Source of the DNA: Leptospira ellinghausenii
GTDB lineage: Bacteria > Spirochaetota > Leptospiria > Leptospirales > Leptospiraceae
DNA: 64,000 nucleotides
Reading direction: 5' to 3'
Assembly: GCF_003114815.1 (NCBI RefSeq)
Contig: NZ_BFAZ01000009.1
Span: forward strand, 1,426,001 to 1,490,000
This document shows positions 27,521 to 35,959 of the stretch, piece after piece. The notes beneath the pieces are model-generated. The model was not told the DNA's origin. It did no database searches and was given only the letters and a program-made list of their open reading frames with translations. Each line of letters opens with the position of its first letter. Positions within the stretch are counted from its first letter, which is position 1. The translations under genes and the position numbers were made by a program.

Positions 27521-27888
27521 CTTGGTTGGTAAAATGCTAAATAAGCAGCAAAAAGTCCCATAATGGGGAATACAAACCATAGGATTTTTGCATATTTTGC
27601 ATTTTTATATGCTAAAGTCAGTAGACCACCAAACGCAAGCCAGATGACAATCTTCAAGATGATCCAAACTGGAAGAGCTGAGTGAGAAATATCCCGGAAT
27701 TTCATGAGTCCAAAACCAGCAACAAGCAACAAAAGTAAACCAACTCCGTGAGAGATCGCAACAATGGCTTTGAATTTGTTTTCTGACTTTTTTCCACCAT
27801 TGATGGAATAAAGGGTTACTCCACCTAATGACAAAAATAAAAGAAACATTCCGAAAATATGAATTAGTTTATACGCCTCGTATGACAC
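27517..27888 (-). CDS. Small four-helix membrane protein
   Basis: A 123-residue protein with four hydrophobic helices (about 8-28, 42-62, 73-93, 100-119) and histidines in LIHIFGMF and AISHGVG that lie in or near helices 1 and 2. The layout resembles SirB2-like or cytochrome-b561-like four-helix proteins but I cannot assign it. The GTG start is preceded by AAGGAG at good spacing. Overlaps the convergent sigma-54 operon gene by four bases. Confidence 0.7.
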   Translation of the reverse strand: MSYEAYKLIHIFGMFLLFLSLGGVTLYSINGGKKSENKFKAIVAISHGVGLLLLLVAGFGLMKFRDISHSALPVWIILKIVIWLAFGGLLTLAYKNAKYAKILWFVFPIMGLFAAYLAFYQPS

Positions 27889-28011
27889 AAATGACTCCTT
27901 GTAACTCTCACAATTCTTTCAAAACTTAGTTTTCCTTGCGAGATTTTTCTAAGTTCTTGGGGAAGAAAAAGAACTAGGAATTCCCAGTGGCAAACAGATA
28001 GTTTGGAAGTT

Positions 28012-28452
28012 ATGGAGACAGATCCAGGCTATCGTCCACTCATACCACCCAATCAAAATACTTTGTTACTATTAAGAGGTATTCCGGGTTCTGGGAAATC
28101 AACACTTGCCAATCAAATCGCAAAAACAAACGGTGCTCCCATATTTTCAATCGATTCCTATTTTGAAAATGATAAGGGTGAATACCATTTTGATTATACC
28201 AAAAACCATTTGGCGTATAAGGATTGTGAATCAAAAACAAAGGATGCTTTGGAACAAGGAGTTCCCTTTGTCATTGTTGATAATACATTTACATTAGAAT
28301 GGGAAATGAAACCTTACGAAGATTTGGCGAAAAAGTATGGGTATTTGTATTCTGTTGTCACAGTCGAAAATCGACATGGCGGAAAAAACAACCATCAAAT
28401 TCCAGAGGAACAAATCGAGAAAATGAAAGCTAAGTATAAGGTGGTTTTATAG
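28012..28452 (+). CDS. P-loop kinase-like ATP-binding protein
   Basis: A 146-residue protein with Walker A RGIPGSGKST near residues 23-32, SIDSYFE as the strand-2 acidic segment and FVIVDNTFT as Walker B. This is the pattern of the polynucleotide kinase / zeta-toxin-like AAA_33 family (N4BP2-type). Members phosphorylate nucleic-acid ends or small molecules; the target is unknown. ATG 28012 has GGAAG five bases upstream; a TTG start three codons earlier is possible. The next stretch is a decayed vapBC module on the other strand. Confidence 0.75.
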   Translation: METDPGYRPLIPPNQNTLLLLRGIPGSGKSTLANQIAKTNGAPIFSIDSYFENDKGEYHFDYTKNHLAYKDCESKTKDALEQGVPFVIVDNTFTLEWEMKPYEDLAKKYGYLYSVVTVENRHGGKNNHQIPEEQIEKMKAKYKVVL

Positions 28453-28458
28453 TATGAT

Positions 28459-28830
28459 TTATTTTTCGAAAAACTTCACACCTGATAATCCTCTGAATTC
28501 ATTGTCTTGTGTCCATAAAGTTGCCTTATGTAACTTGGCTGTTACAAACATGATGCTATCCGCAATTGGGATCGACTTATCAACACTGAGTTTTGCTGCT
28601 TAAACAGCAATATTAGAATCCAATTGGATAACCTTTCCTAATTGCATGTGAGCAACCACTTTGAAGGCTAGGTCTTCTCCTTTTTCTTTGTAAACCTTTT
28701 AGAAAATTTCAATTAAAGACAAACTTGGGACTAGTAAAGATTCTGTTTTTTCAATAGCTTCTGCATATAAATTGGCCCGATTTGTTCCAGTGAAATACTC
28801 CAACCATCCAGAAGAATCGACTACATTCAA
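28459..28830 (-). pseudogene. vapC: VapC-type PIN-domain toxin, inactivated by two TAA codons
   Basis: A single frame of 124 codons reads a VapC toxin: NVVDSSGWLEYF at the N-terminus, LIEIF, PIADSIM and LWTQDNEFRGL, holding the usual PIN acidic residues. TAA codons interrupt it at 28699-28701 (after LIEIF) and 28600-28602 (after NIAV). There is no frameshift. The start codon position has TTG where the family has ATG. PIN toxins are ribonucleases; this copy cannot make a full protein. Immediately downstream of a broken antitoxin remnant. Confidence 0.78.
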
Positions 28831-28930
28831 ACTCGATCTCCATCTCTATCAATGGTTTGACTCCAATTTGTTCTCTAAATTATTTAGGAATCACAACTTG
28901 GAATTTCGGTGAAACAGTAACTTTTCCCAT
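28831..28930 (-). pseudogene. vapB: VapB-type AbrB-fold antitoxin remnant
   Basis: From ATG 28930 the frame reads MGKVTVSPKFQVVIPK, then TAA at 28880-28882, then FREQIGVKP. This is the SpoVT/AbrB DNA-binding motif with the expected Glu (GAA) changed to TAA. Only about 33 codons lie between the start and the toxin start, against roughly 75-85 in intact antitoxins, so the C-terminal toxin-neutralising half is also deleted. Confidence 0.72.
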
Positions 28931-29144
28931 ATCGATACCTCTACCGTAATACTAGAATATGATCGATCAAGTTTCAATAGGATTCAATCACACTTAAATG
29001 AAACTCAACAAGGAAAATTTTGCCTCTAATGGAACCGAATCCTTGTGAAAATTAGTAATAATTCAGATTAAAAGGGGAATTCGATTAAGTGGTAAAAAAA
29101 TGGTTAAGTTGGTATTGAATATTTGATTTAAAAAACCAAAAGGA
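28931..29144. other. Intergenic, no gene seen
   Basis: AT-rich stretch between the decayed vapBC module and the terminator of the RRM gene. I find no frame with family resemblance and no clear regulatory structure, apart from any promoter that once served vapBC. Confidence 0.5.
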
Positions 29145-29188
29145 TAAAAAAAAACCGCCGTCCAACCTAAGTTAAACGACGGCTTTTA
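29145..29188 (-). terminator. Intrinsic terminator of the RRM gene
   Basis: Read on the minus strand, GCCGTC pairs with GACGGC (29183-29157) with an inner GTT/AAC pairing, followed by a run of nine or so T residues. It lies 18 bases after the RRM stop codon. Confidence 0.85.
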
Positions 29189-29200
29189 GACAAACTTGGA

Positions 29201-29464
29201 TTATCTCCAGTTGTTAGTCTTAGGTTTTGCGATGTTAACTTTCATCTCACGGTTAAGGATGTTTTTTCCGTTAAGATCTTTGATCGCGTTGTCAGCTTCT
29301 TTTCCGTCTTTCATTTCGATGAATCCGAAACCTTTAGAACGACCAGAATACTGATCAGTGATGATTTTTGCAGAAGTTACTGCACCGTGTGCTGAAAAAA
29401 GCTCATTGAGTTTTCCTTCAGTCATATCGTAAGAAAGGTTGCCAACATAAATGTTTACTGACAT
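29201..29464 (-). CDS. RRM-domain RNA-binding protein
   Basis: An 87-residue single RNA-recognition-motif protein. RNP2 is IYVGNLSYD (about 4-12) and RNP1 is SKGFGFIEM (about 43-51), both with the aromatic residues that stack on RNA. Such small RRM proteins in bacteria are often abundant and cold-induced. It sits behind a leader of up to 256 bases and has its own terminator, so it is monocistronic and possibly controlled at the RNA level. Cytoplasmic RNA chaperone role is inferred from the family. Confidence 0.93.
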   Translation of the reverse strand: MSVNIYVGNLSYDMTEGKLNELFSAHGAVTSAKIITDQYSGRSKGFGFIEMKDGKEADNAIKDLNGKNILNREMKVNIAKPKTNNWR

Positions 29465-29720
29465 AGTTTTTGTCCTGTTTGTTAAAGTTGACTCGGGAAT
29501 TCTAGATTTACAATCGTCGGGACCCTATTAGGGATTTTTGGTAAGAACTCCAGAAAAATGCAGGGAAAAACTTGGGAAAGCTACCAGCGTGCAAGCTTGA
29601 AAGGACTACTTCGGCGGTGAAAATCAACAATACTCTGAATCTTCTGTCAGTGTAATTACCCTTTCTAAAAAAAGCAATCTGAAAGAAGACTCAGAGGGAA
29701 AATAACGAAGGATTTCGTTT
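29465..29720 (-). other. Long leader/intergenic between slyD and the RRM gene
   Basis: No gene seen. It must hold the RRM-gene promoter and leader, and the slyD 3' end. CTCTGAATCTTC (29633-29644) is complementary, with one mismatch, to GAAGACTCAGAG (29685-29696) about 40 bases away, which could form a stem near the slyD end. Confidence 0.45.
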
Positions 29721-30206
29721 TTAGTGGTGGTGGTGTCCACCTGGGCCATGTACGTGTCCGTGTTGTTTTTCTTCTTCGGTTGCTTCGCGAATGGATTTGA
29801 TGGTGACATCAAAATGAAGGGTTTCGCCAGCTAACGGGTGATTGCCGTTCAATATCACATCTGCATCTCTTACTTCTTGGAGATATAGAATCATTCTACC
29901 TTCTGGAGTATCTGTTTGGAATTCCATACCAACTTCTAATTCCGCTTCAGGTGGAAGTTCTGTTTTGGGAACTTGGAAAATGAGTGCTTCGTTATATGTC
30001 CCATAACCTTCTTCAGGTGGTACAGTGACATTTTTTGAATCACCATTCACAAGACCTTCTAATTCTTTTTCCAGTCCAGGGATGATATTTTGCCAGCCGT
30101 GGAGGTATAATAGCGGTTCATCTGATTGGTCCAGAGTTTCTCCCTGGGCGTTCTTTAGGTGATAGGAAAATCCTACAACCATTCCTTTGCTGATCGTTTT
30201 TGACAT
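29721..30206 (-). CDS. slyD: SlyD-like FKBP-type peptidyl-prolyl isomerase
   Basis: A 161-residue cytoplasmic folding helper that isomerises X-Pro bonds and, in SlyD, also delivers nickel. The FKBP core is split by an insert-in-flap domain: GETLDQSDEPLLYLHG and GLEKELEGL at the N-terminus, then VPPEEGYG, and GNHPLAGETLHFDV near 125-140. The C-terminal tail HGHVHGPGGHHHH gives seven histidines for metal binding, shorter than the E. coli tail and without cysteines. Divergent from the Na/Pi cotransporter gene. Confidence 0.92.
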   Translation of the reverse strand: MSKTISKGMVVGFSYHLKNAQGETLDQSDEPLLYLHGWQNIIPGLEKELEGLVNGDSKNVTVPPEEGYGTYNEALIFQVPKTELPPEAELEVGMEFQTDTPEGRMILYLQEVRDADVILNGNHPLAGETLHFDVTIKSIREATEEEKQHGHVHGPGGHHHH

Positions 30207-30306
30207 ATTGATTACACTCTACGTACGGAAAAAAATACGGCAACCGAATAAAAGGTTGGTACCATATTGTAATCAAAGAAATTGAACCCTGGAAATATCA
30301 ATATCT

Positions 30307-31983
30307 ATGAATTGGCCGTTACTCATTCAAGTTTTAGGCGGGCTCGGGGTTTTCATCTATGGGATGAAATTACTCAGTGAGTCCTTACAACGTGTGGCAG
30401 GAGATAGACTTCGTTCCTTTCTCTCTTCCATGACACGAAATCGTGTGTCTGCTGTTTTCAGCGGATTATTCATTACCTCAACCATTCAATCTAGTTCAGC
30501 GACCACTGTCCTTGTTGTTGGTTTTGTCAATGCTGGTTTGATTTCTCTGGCACAAGCCATTGGTGTCATCATGGGAGCCAATATTGGTACTACGATCACA
30601 GCATGGATTGTTTCCTTTTTGGGATTCAAATTTAACATTGCATCCTTCGCTTTACCAGCCATTGCCGCAGGAGTTGTGCTTAACTTCTCGAGAAAAGAAA
30701 GTCGATCGGGTTGGGGAAGTTTTCTCATCGGATTTGGATTTTTATTTTTGGGGTTGGACTACTTAAAATCTTCGGTACCTGATAGTGCAAAAGACCCAGA
30801 GAGTTTTGTTTTCTTACAACAATTCACAAACATGGGATTTAATTCGATCTTGTTGTTTGTTTTGATTGGAGCTTTGTTAACAATTGTTATCCAATCTTCT
30901 TCTGCTTCCACAACAATCACCATTACTCTCGCATTTTCCGGTTATATTCCAATTGATGCAGCCTATGGTATGATCCTTGGTGAAAACATCGGAACAACCA
31001 TCACCGCCAATTTAGCGGCCATTCCAGGGAATCGAAATGCCAAAAAAGCGGCTCTAGCACATACATTGTTCAATGTGTTTGGTGTGTTATGGGCTCTGCT
31101 TTTCTTTAAAATTTTCACAGGAATCGTTGATGATTTGATTCCTGGTGATCCACTCACGGATAAAGAATCTACAAGATTTCACATTTCTTTATTCCATACA
31201 ATGTTTAACATCACTAACACTCTCATTCTCATTTGGTTTGTGAATACCATTTCCAAAGTAGTGAGTGCGATCGTAGATGGTCTTGCATCCAAAACTGGAA
31301 AAGAAAAAGATTCCATTCGATTGTTGCAAGCAGGAACTGTGAAAACAACAGAACTTGCAATGGTAGAACTCGTAGAATTCACGAAAAAAATCATTCGTGA
31401 TACATATGATTTCCTCCGATTGACCGAACAAATTTTACTCCAACCGTATGATGCTGCAAGGATCGGACAAGTTCTCAAAAAAGAAGAAGAACTCGATCAA
31501 GTGAGAACCGAAGTGTTAACTTACTTGAACCAAGTCCAAGAATCAGGGATCACTGGTAATTACGCAAAAGATGTATTAGGGATTATGGAAAGAGTGAAAG
31601 CTGTGGAAGAGATGGGAGATAATTTTGCATCAATCGCAAGAAAAATCCGTAAATCACACAGACAAAAAGTTTCTTTCGACAAAAACTTTGCAAACTCTGT
31701 AAAAGACCAAATGGACTTACTCAAACACCATTACGACATCTTACTTGTGAACTTGGAACAAAGTGAAACATTTGATATCCTTGGGAATCCACAAGTGCGT
31801 AACCAAAGTCGTGAGTATCGTTTCCAAATGATTCGATCTATCAAAAAGAATGAATCCAAAGTGAAGAAGAAAAAGTACCAGAAAAAAGACAATCTGTTAC
31901 CTGCCCTTCTTTACCGAGATATTTCCAGAAACTTAGATAATATTTCAAGGTTACTCAATGCAGCCATTTATGCGGACGTTTAG
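30307..31983 (+). CDS. Na/Pi cotransporter family protein with C-terminal PhoU-like region
   Basis: A 558-residue protein. The membrane half (about 1-330) contains the inverted repeat of the NptA/SLC34 family with two QSSSA signatures: IQSSSATTVLVVGF and VIQSSSASTTITITL, plus GANIGTTITAW and GENIGTTITAN. The C-terminal 200 residues are helical and PhoU-like, as in YjbB-type proteins. It probably moves phosphate with sodium, inward or outward depending on the gradient. Unlinked to the PstS-like gene in this window. Ends 19 bp before the convergent SpoIIE phosphatase gene. Confidence 0.9.
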   Translation: MNWPLLIQVLGGLGVFIYGMKLLSESLQRVAGDRLRSFLSSMTRNRVSAVFSGLFITSTIQSSSATTVLVVGFVNAGLISLAQAIGVIMGANIGTTITAWIVSFLGFKFNIASFALPAIAAGVVLNFSRKESRSGWGSFLIGFGFLFLGLDYLKSSVPDSAKDPESFVFLQQFTNMGFNSILLFVLIGALLTIVIQSSSASTTITITLAFSGYIPIDAAYGMILGENIGTTITANLAAIPGNRNAKKAALAHTLFNVFGVLWALLFFKIFTGIVDDLIPGDPLTDKESTRFHISLFHTMFNITNTLILIWFVNTISKVVSAIVDGLASKTGKEKDSIRLLQAGTVKTTELAMVELVEFTKKIIRDTYDFLRLTEQILLQPYDAARIGQVLKKEEELDQVRTEVLTYLNQVQESGITGNYAKDVLGIMERVKAVEEMGDNFASIARKIRKSHRQKVSFDKNFANSVKDQMDLLKHHYDILLVNLEQSETFDILGNPQVRNQSREYRFQMIRSIKKNESKVKKKKYQKKDNLLPALLYRDISRNLDNISRLLNAAIYADV

Positions 31984-32001
31984 TCCGTATATTTGTTTCA
32001 T

Positions 32002-33978
32002 TTAAGTAATTTCAAATAGAAGAAATGTAATATCGTCGTCTGCGGGACCTTCTTTGTTTCGCAGGCGGATGTGTTCATCAATCCCACCATACAAAGATTC
32101 AACAGATTCTGCTTTTCTTTTCAATAACCAATCCAGAAGTGCGTCTTCTCCAGAGTCACCATTTTCCCAAAGGTCCCAAATCCCATCCGTGAATAATAAC
32201 AATTTGTCTCCTTTTTGGATGGAATGAACTTCATCTGAATACAATCCTTCTTTTGAAAAACCAATGAGTTTTCCTTTGGGTCGAATTACATCGATGGACT
32301 TGGAATTTTCATTAAACTTATATAAGGCGGGGTGTCCTGCATTTGCCACTTTTAAAACTTTTTGATCTAAATCGATAAAAATGGCACTTGCCGTTAAAAA
32401 TTGGTTTTTGTAATTCCCTGCAAGGGCTTGGTTGATACTTTCTAACACTTTTCCTGGTTTGTTTGCAAATGCTAAAGTTTGCATATAGGCAATTTTTAAC
32501 ATGGCAGCTTCAATTGCTGCCGGAACTCCATGACCCGTAACATCGGCAATGAGACCGCAGATTTGTTGTTTTCCATACACTGTTAAGTCATAAAAATCCC
32601 CACCAACCAGGGATGCAGGAAAATAACCTGTTTTGATCGAAAGGCCTGGGAATTTAGGTAAAATTTGTGGTAAGGTTGATTCTTGGAGTTTTTGAGCGAG
32701 TTTTAACTCCTTACCATAAGCAATTAACTTTTGTTTGTTGATTTCGGCTTTTAATTGGATCCTTTCTTTTTCTTTTTGAACAACAGAAATCCTATCACCA
32801 AGTCCAAATGCCATAAGCAAAACTTCAATTGCTGTTGCCGCTTGGAAGGCATTTTCAGTAAAAATATTTACAGGAAAAAATCCCATGTACTTTAATACAG
32901 TGGTCAGTCCACCAATGATTAACATAAAGTACCCGAAAAAATAAAAACGAGCTGGTGGAAATTTTTTTACAAACGAAACATAATAAGATACAAATAGAGC
33001 ATAAAACGCTAAGAAGGAAGATAACAAATCACCAAATTGGTTTAGTTCACGGTAAGGTAAAAACGGTAATAACAATAAACATACCATTGGAATAACCGAG
33101 AGTCCCATAAAACCTAGATACAATCGAGGAGCATTCTCCTTTAAATTCATGAAGGTAATACTCATTGGAAAACAAGAAAGTAAGAATAAAAAATATAAAA
33201 AGTTATGAGCATTATAAACTAATTCAGGTGAATTCTGAAAAAATAAAACTGGTAATAAACCTTGAAGCGAAAGTTGGAATAAAATTGCTGCAAAGATCAA
33301 ATAATTTACATAAAAAATATATGCCTTATCTCTTACCATAAAATAGACAAACAAGTTATATAAACTCATCACGCAAACGATTCCAAAAAACATTCCCTGC
33401 AAAAGGATATCCAATGATTCGTAGGAATCAAAATGTTTTTCCTCAGCAACCATAAGTGGAACCGATACCGAACTATCTGTTTTGATTCCTACATAATAGG
33501 TGACTGTTTCACTTGGTAACAATTCGGTTTCAAAGCTAAATCCTCGGTAATCTTTGTCACGATTCTGAAACGGAAACTTTCGACCTTGGATGTTTTGGTT
33601 AACTTCACCTGATTCACGTAAGGCGAAAAATTGAACCTGGTCAAGAAGGGGATATTTGATAAATGTGATGGTACGTTTGTTGTGATTTAAATCATTACGA
33701 AGTATAAAACAAAACCAATATTGTTTGGATGTGTTTCCGAAATTGGGAACAACTCCATCAGCAGATGTAACAAGATTTAATTTGAATAAAGATTTAACTT
33801 CTGTTAGGTTTGATGTTGGGGATTCAGTGGAAGTAAAACTTAAGTAGTGTGAAAGATCAGTTGGTTTTCCTTGGTTTGTCGAAATCGGAAAAACTTTTGC
33901 ATTAGGACAGGAACTATCTTGTGCCCAAAGTACTGTATGAAAGAGACATAACAGAATAAGTGTGAGTGTCTGTTTCAT
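32002..33978 (-). CDS. SpoIIE-type PP2C phosphatase with 7TMR-DISM sensor
   Basis: A 658-residue membrane protein: signal peptide (ends VLWAQ), extracytoplasmic 7TMR-DISMED2 region (about 40-185), seven helices (about 195-390), a coiled coil and a PP2C/SpoIIE phosphatase domain (about 445-655). Metal-binding acidic residues appear in VGGDFYDL, LIADVTGHGVPAA, LLLFTDGIWDL and DDDITFL. Such proteins dephosphorylate anti-sigma-factor antagonists in partner-switching systems; no such partner gene is adjacent. The same sensor type as the hybrid kinase at 6 kb. Confidence 0.92.
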   Translation of the reverse strand: MKQTLTLILLCLFHTVLWAQDSSCPNAKVFPISTNQGKPTDLSHYLSFTSTESPTSNLTEVKSLFKLNLVTSADGVVPNFGNTSKQYWFCFILRNDLNHNKRTITFIKYPLLDQVQFFALRESGEVNQNIQGRKFPFQNRDKDYRGFSFETELLPSETVTYYVGIKTDSSVSVPLMVAEEKHFDSYESLDILLQGMFFGIVCVMSLYNLFVYFMVRDKAYIFYVNYLIFAAILFQLSLQGLLPVLFFQNSPELVYNAHNFLYFLFLLSCFPMSITFMNLKENAPRLYLGFMGLSVIPMVCLLLLPFLPYRELNQFGDLLSSFLAFYALFVSYYVSFVKKFPPARFYFFGYFMLIIGGLTTVLKYMGFFPVNIFTENAFQAATAIEVLLMAFGLGDRISVVQKEKERIQLKAEINKQKLIAYGKELKLAQKLQESTLPQILPKFPGLSIKTGYFPASLVGGDFYDLTVYGKQQICGLIADVTGHGVPAAIEAAMLKIAYMQTLAFANKPGKVLESINQALAGNYKNQFLTASAIFIDLDQKVLKVANAGHPALYKFNENSKSIDVIRPKGKLIGFSKEGLYSDEVHSIQKGDKLLLFTDGIWDLWENGDSGEDALLDWLLKRKAESVESLYGGIDEHIRLRNKEGPADDDITFLLFEIT

Positions 33979-33981
33979 ACG

Positions 33982-34013
33982 GGAAGGTCACTAGTATAAG
34001 ACGATGACCTTCC
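33982..34013. promoter_or_regulatory. 9-bp hairpin in the SpoIIE phosphatase leader
   Basis: GGAAGGTCA (33982-33990) pairs with TGACCTTCC (34005-34013) across 14 bases, directly upstream of the SpoIIE-gene start and downstream of the next minus-strand gene. No T-run on the minus strand, so a leader structure or binding site rather than a clear terminator. Confidence 0.4.
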
Positions 34014-34046
34014 TTTGTAAATCTGTTTGTAAGGAAAAAATACGAA

Positions 34047-34415
34047 TTATGCAGTTGCTACTGAGATTCCTGCTAAATTTCGCAGGGCATCGTATGCTTT
34101 TTCTTTTTGTTCTACTTTGGTTTTGTTCACTGCTTTTCGAATGATCACATCCCATTGTTTCTCTGGGTGTTCCATTTTCATGTTCTCTAGCAGTTCCAAA
34201 ATGTTTTCATCATCGGATGCATTGAAAATTTCATCTGAATCGTAACGGAACATTCCAAAAAGGGCATCAATGTAGTCACCTACACTCATTGCTTCCTTCT
34301 CACCAGTTTGGATTTTTTTCTTTTCTGCTTTTCGCAGTTCTCTTTCTCTGCGTTCCAGTTCTGTGCGTTTCATCGTAAGGGCCTCTAGCTTGGTTGCATT
34401 TGGTTCCAAGACCAT
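34047..34415 (-). CDS. Hypothetical charged helical protein
   Basis: About 122 residues, no signal or membrane segment. The N-terminal third is a charged helix rich in Lys, Glu and Arg (MKRTELERRERELRKAEKKK), and the rest is helical with an acidic patch DSDEIFNASDDENILELLE. Family not recognised. The frame extends to a GTG at 34442; ATG 34415 or ATG 34373 (MKRTE) are equally plausible starts. Same direction as the SpoIIE gene. Confidence 0.6.
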   Translation of the reverse strand: MVLEPNATKLEALTMKRTELERRERELRKAEKKKIQTGEKEAMSVGDYIDALFGMFRYDSDEIFNASDDENILELLENMKMEHPEKQWDVIIRKAVNKTKVEQKEKAYDALRNLAGISVATA

Positions 34416-34498
34416 CTTTTCAAAGGGCAAGACTGGGAACACTCAATTTGTCCAAAAATTGTCTCGATTTTTGGACTAAGGACAAAAGATTGGGGTAG

Positions 34499-34969
34499 AT
34501 GGTCTCCATTCGTTGGATTTCTGGGCTTTTGACCTTAGTACTAACTACCCAATTTTTCTTTTTGGGGAGTGGTTTACTCGGGTATTGTTTGGAATCGAAC
34601 TCCAAAATTTGTAAATGTAACCACGGATCTAAAAAGGAAAAACATTCCAATTCCGAAGACCAATTGTTCCTCGACAAACAAAGTGTAAACCTCAGTGCCT
34701 CGTATGATCCCAATCATTCTCACACTAAGGAATTGGCATTAAAACCAAATTGCCATGATGCCAAAAATGGTGAGGCGCACCTTTGTTCTTGTGAAAAAAA
34801 GAAAAAAGATGCGATGTCTCTTCGTATGCACCACCAAACAATGGACAGACCAAATTTTACATTTGTATTAACGGTTCCAATTCTGTTTTCTTATCTTGTT
34901 TTTGAGTCTCCTTCCACTCTAGAGGATGGAAAATTACCTACCTTACTTCGACCACCACGTAATACCTAG
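34499..34969 (+). CDS. Cys/His-rich exported or membrane protein of a metal locus
   Basis: A 156-residue protein with an N-terminal hydrophobic segment (about 8-29), a hydrophilic middle with many Cys and His (ICKCNH, NHSHTKE, PNCHD, HLCSCEKKKK, RMHHQ), a second hydrophobic segment (about 121-135) and the tail LLRPPRNT. I do not know the family. The same plan, with a FRPPRQ tail, occurs in the protein heading the czc operon at 59 kb. It is the first of five genes in a row with the MbnP/MbnH-like pair, which suggests metal (probably copper) handling in the envelope. Confidence 0.65.
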   Translation: MVSIRWISGLLTLVLTTQFFFLGSGLLGYCLESNSKICKCNHGSKKEKHSNSEDQLFLDKQSVNLSASYDPNHSHTKELALKPNCHDAKNGEAHLCSCEKKKKDAMSLRMHHQTMDRPNFTFVLTVPILFSYLVFESPSTLEDGKLPTLLRPPRNT

Positions 34970-35053
34970 GGAAATCATTTCCACAATTTAATTCCTGTAG
35001 TCCGAATTTGGCTACACATAAAGTAAAATATAATATTAGAATATTAGGTATTT

Positions 35054-35899
35054 ATGAAATTATTAAAAACAATTCTCGTTTCTCTCTTTCTTTTTGGTTT
35101 TGTATCTTGTAATATGGTCTCAGAACCAAACGATAACCAAACCCTGGCGTTACTCGCGTTATCATTGCCACAGCCTGTAAACTTAAATTTTGAAGCGCTG
35201 GCAAATGGACAAACTTTGGTGACAAACGCAGATGTAACTGCTGACAGTCGCGCTGTCCGATTTCGAGATTTTCGATTTTATGTATCGGAAGTAAAAATGG
35301 TTCGTGCTGATGGTTCCACGGCAGATGTGACACTTTTAGCGGACAATGTTTGGCAATCAAATGGAGTCACATTGGTTGATTTAGAAACAACGCAAACTAC
35401 TGAGACCAATTCTAAGGTAACTGGCACTGTCGCAGCAGGAAGTTATACTGGAATAAAATTTACAGTGGGAGTACCTGAATCATTAAACCATTTAGACAGA
35501 ACAACTCAAATCTCTCCTCTAAATAACGGTGCAATGTACTGGTCATGGACTGGCGGGTATAAACATGCAAAAATCGAGTTTAGTTTGAATACACAATCAA
35601 ACTGGACAAGTTTACATCTTGGTTCAACAAGTTGCAGCGGAGCACCCAATTATGGGAATTGTGCAAATAAATATAGAGCAAATATTACATTAAGTGGATT
35701 AACAAATCAAAATAACCAAACGGTTTCAATGAGTCTTGATCAATTAATCAAAGATCATGTTCCAGGTGCAGCCAATGTCTCCTGTATGCCTGGAGGAGCA
35801 GACACTAATTGTCAACCATTGATTCGTTCATTTGGATTAAATGCTACAAGTGGTGCAATGGATAGTTCCATCTCGCAAAGAGTCTTTAGTTTAAAGTAA
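35054..35899 (+). CDS. MbnP-like copper-binding lipoprotein (metallo-mystery pair)
   Basis: A 281-residue lipoprotein (signal ends GFVSC, Cys19) of the MbnP/TIGR04052 type. Signatures are the RDFRFYVSEV strand (71-80), MYWSWTGGYKHAKIEF (161-176) and four cysteines in two pairs, Cys194/Cys203 and Cys244/Cys253, the four-Cys motif of the family. In the studied pair, MbnP binds copper after the partner di-heme enzyme MbnH oxidises one of its tryptophans; Trp163, Trp165 and Trp184 are candidates here. A TATAAT lies about 20 bases upstream of the ATG. Followed 60 bp on by the MbnH-like gene. Confidence 0.82.
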   Translation: MKLLKTILVSLFLFGFVSCNMVSEPNDNQTLALLALSLPQPVNLNFEALANGQTLVTNADVTADSRAVRFRDFRFYVSEVKMVRADGSTADVTLLADNVWQSNGVTLVDLETTQTTETNSKVTGTVAAGSYTGIKFTVGVPESLNHLDRTTQISPLNNGAMYWSWTGGYKHAKIEFSLNTQSNWTSLHLGSTSCSGAPNYGNCANKYRANITLSGLTNQNNQTVSMSLDQLIKDHVPGAANVSCMPGGADTNCQPLIRSFGLNATSGAMDSSISQRVFSLK

Positions 35900-35959
35900 A
35901 AATGATAGAAAGAGTTGGTATGGAATGAATACCAACTCACAATGATTAGGTATCAAATA

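Noticed and set aside
28459..28930. Possible recoding of TAA as a sense codon, since three broken frames here and the DUF3147 gene all carry TAA without frameshifts
   Set aside because: The expected residues differ between sites (Ser, Glu and others) and many intact genes in the window end in TAA, so ordinary decay is simpler.
33982..34013. Terminator for the 34-kb hypothetical gene
   Set aside because: The hairpin is sound but no T-run follows on the minus strand; kept only as a leader structure.
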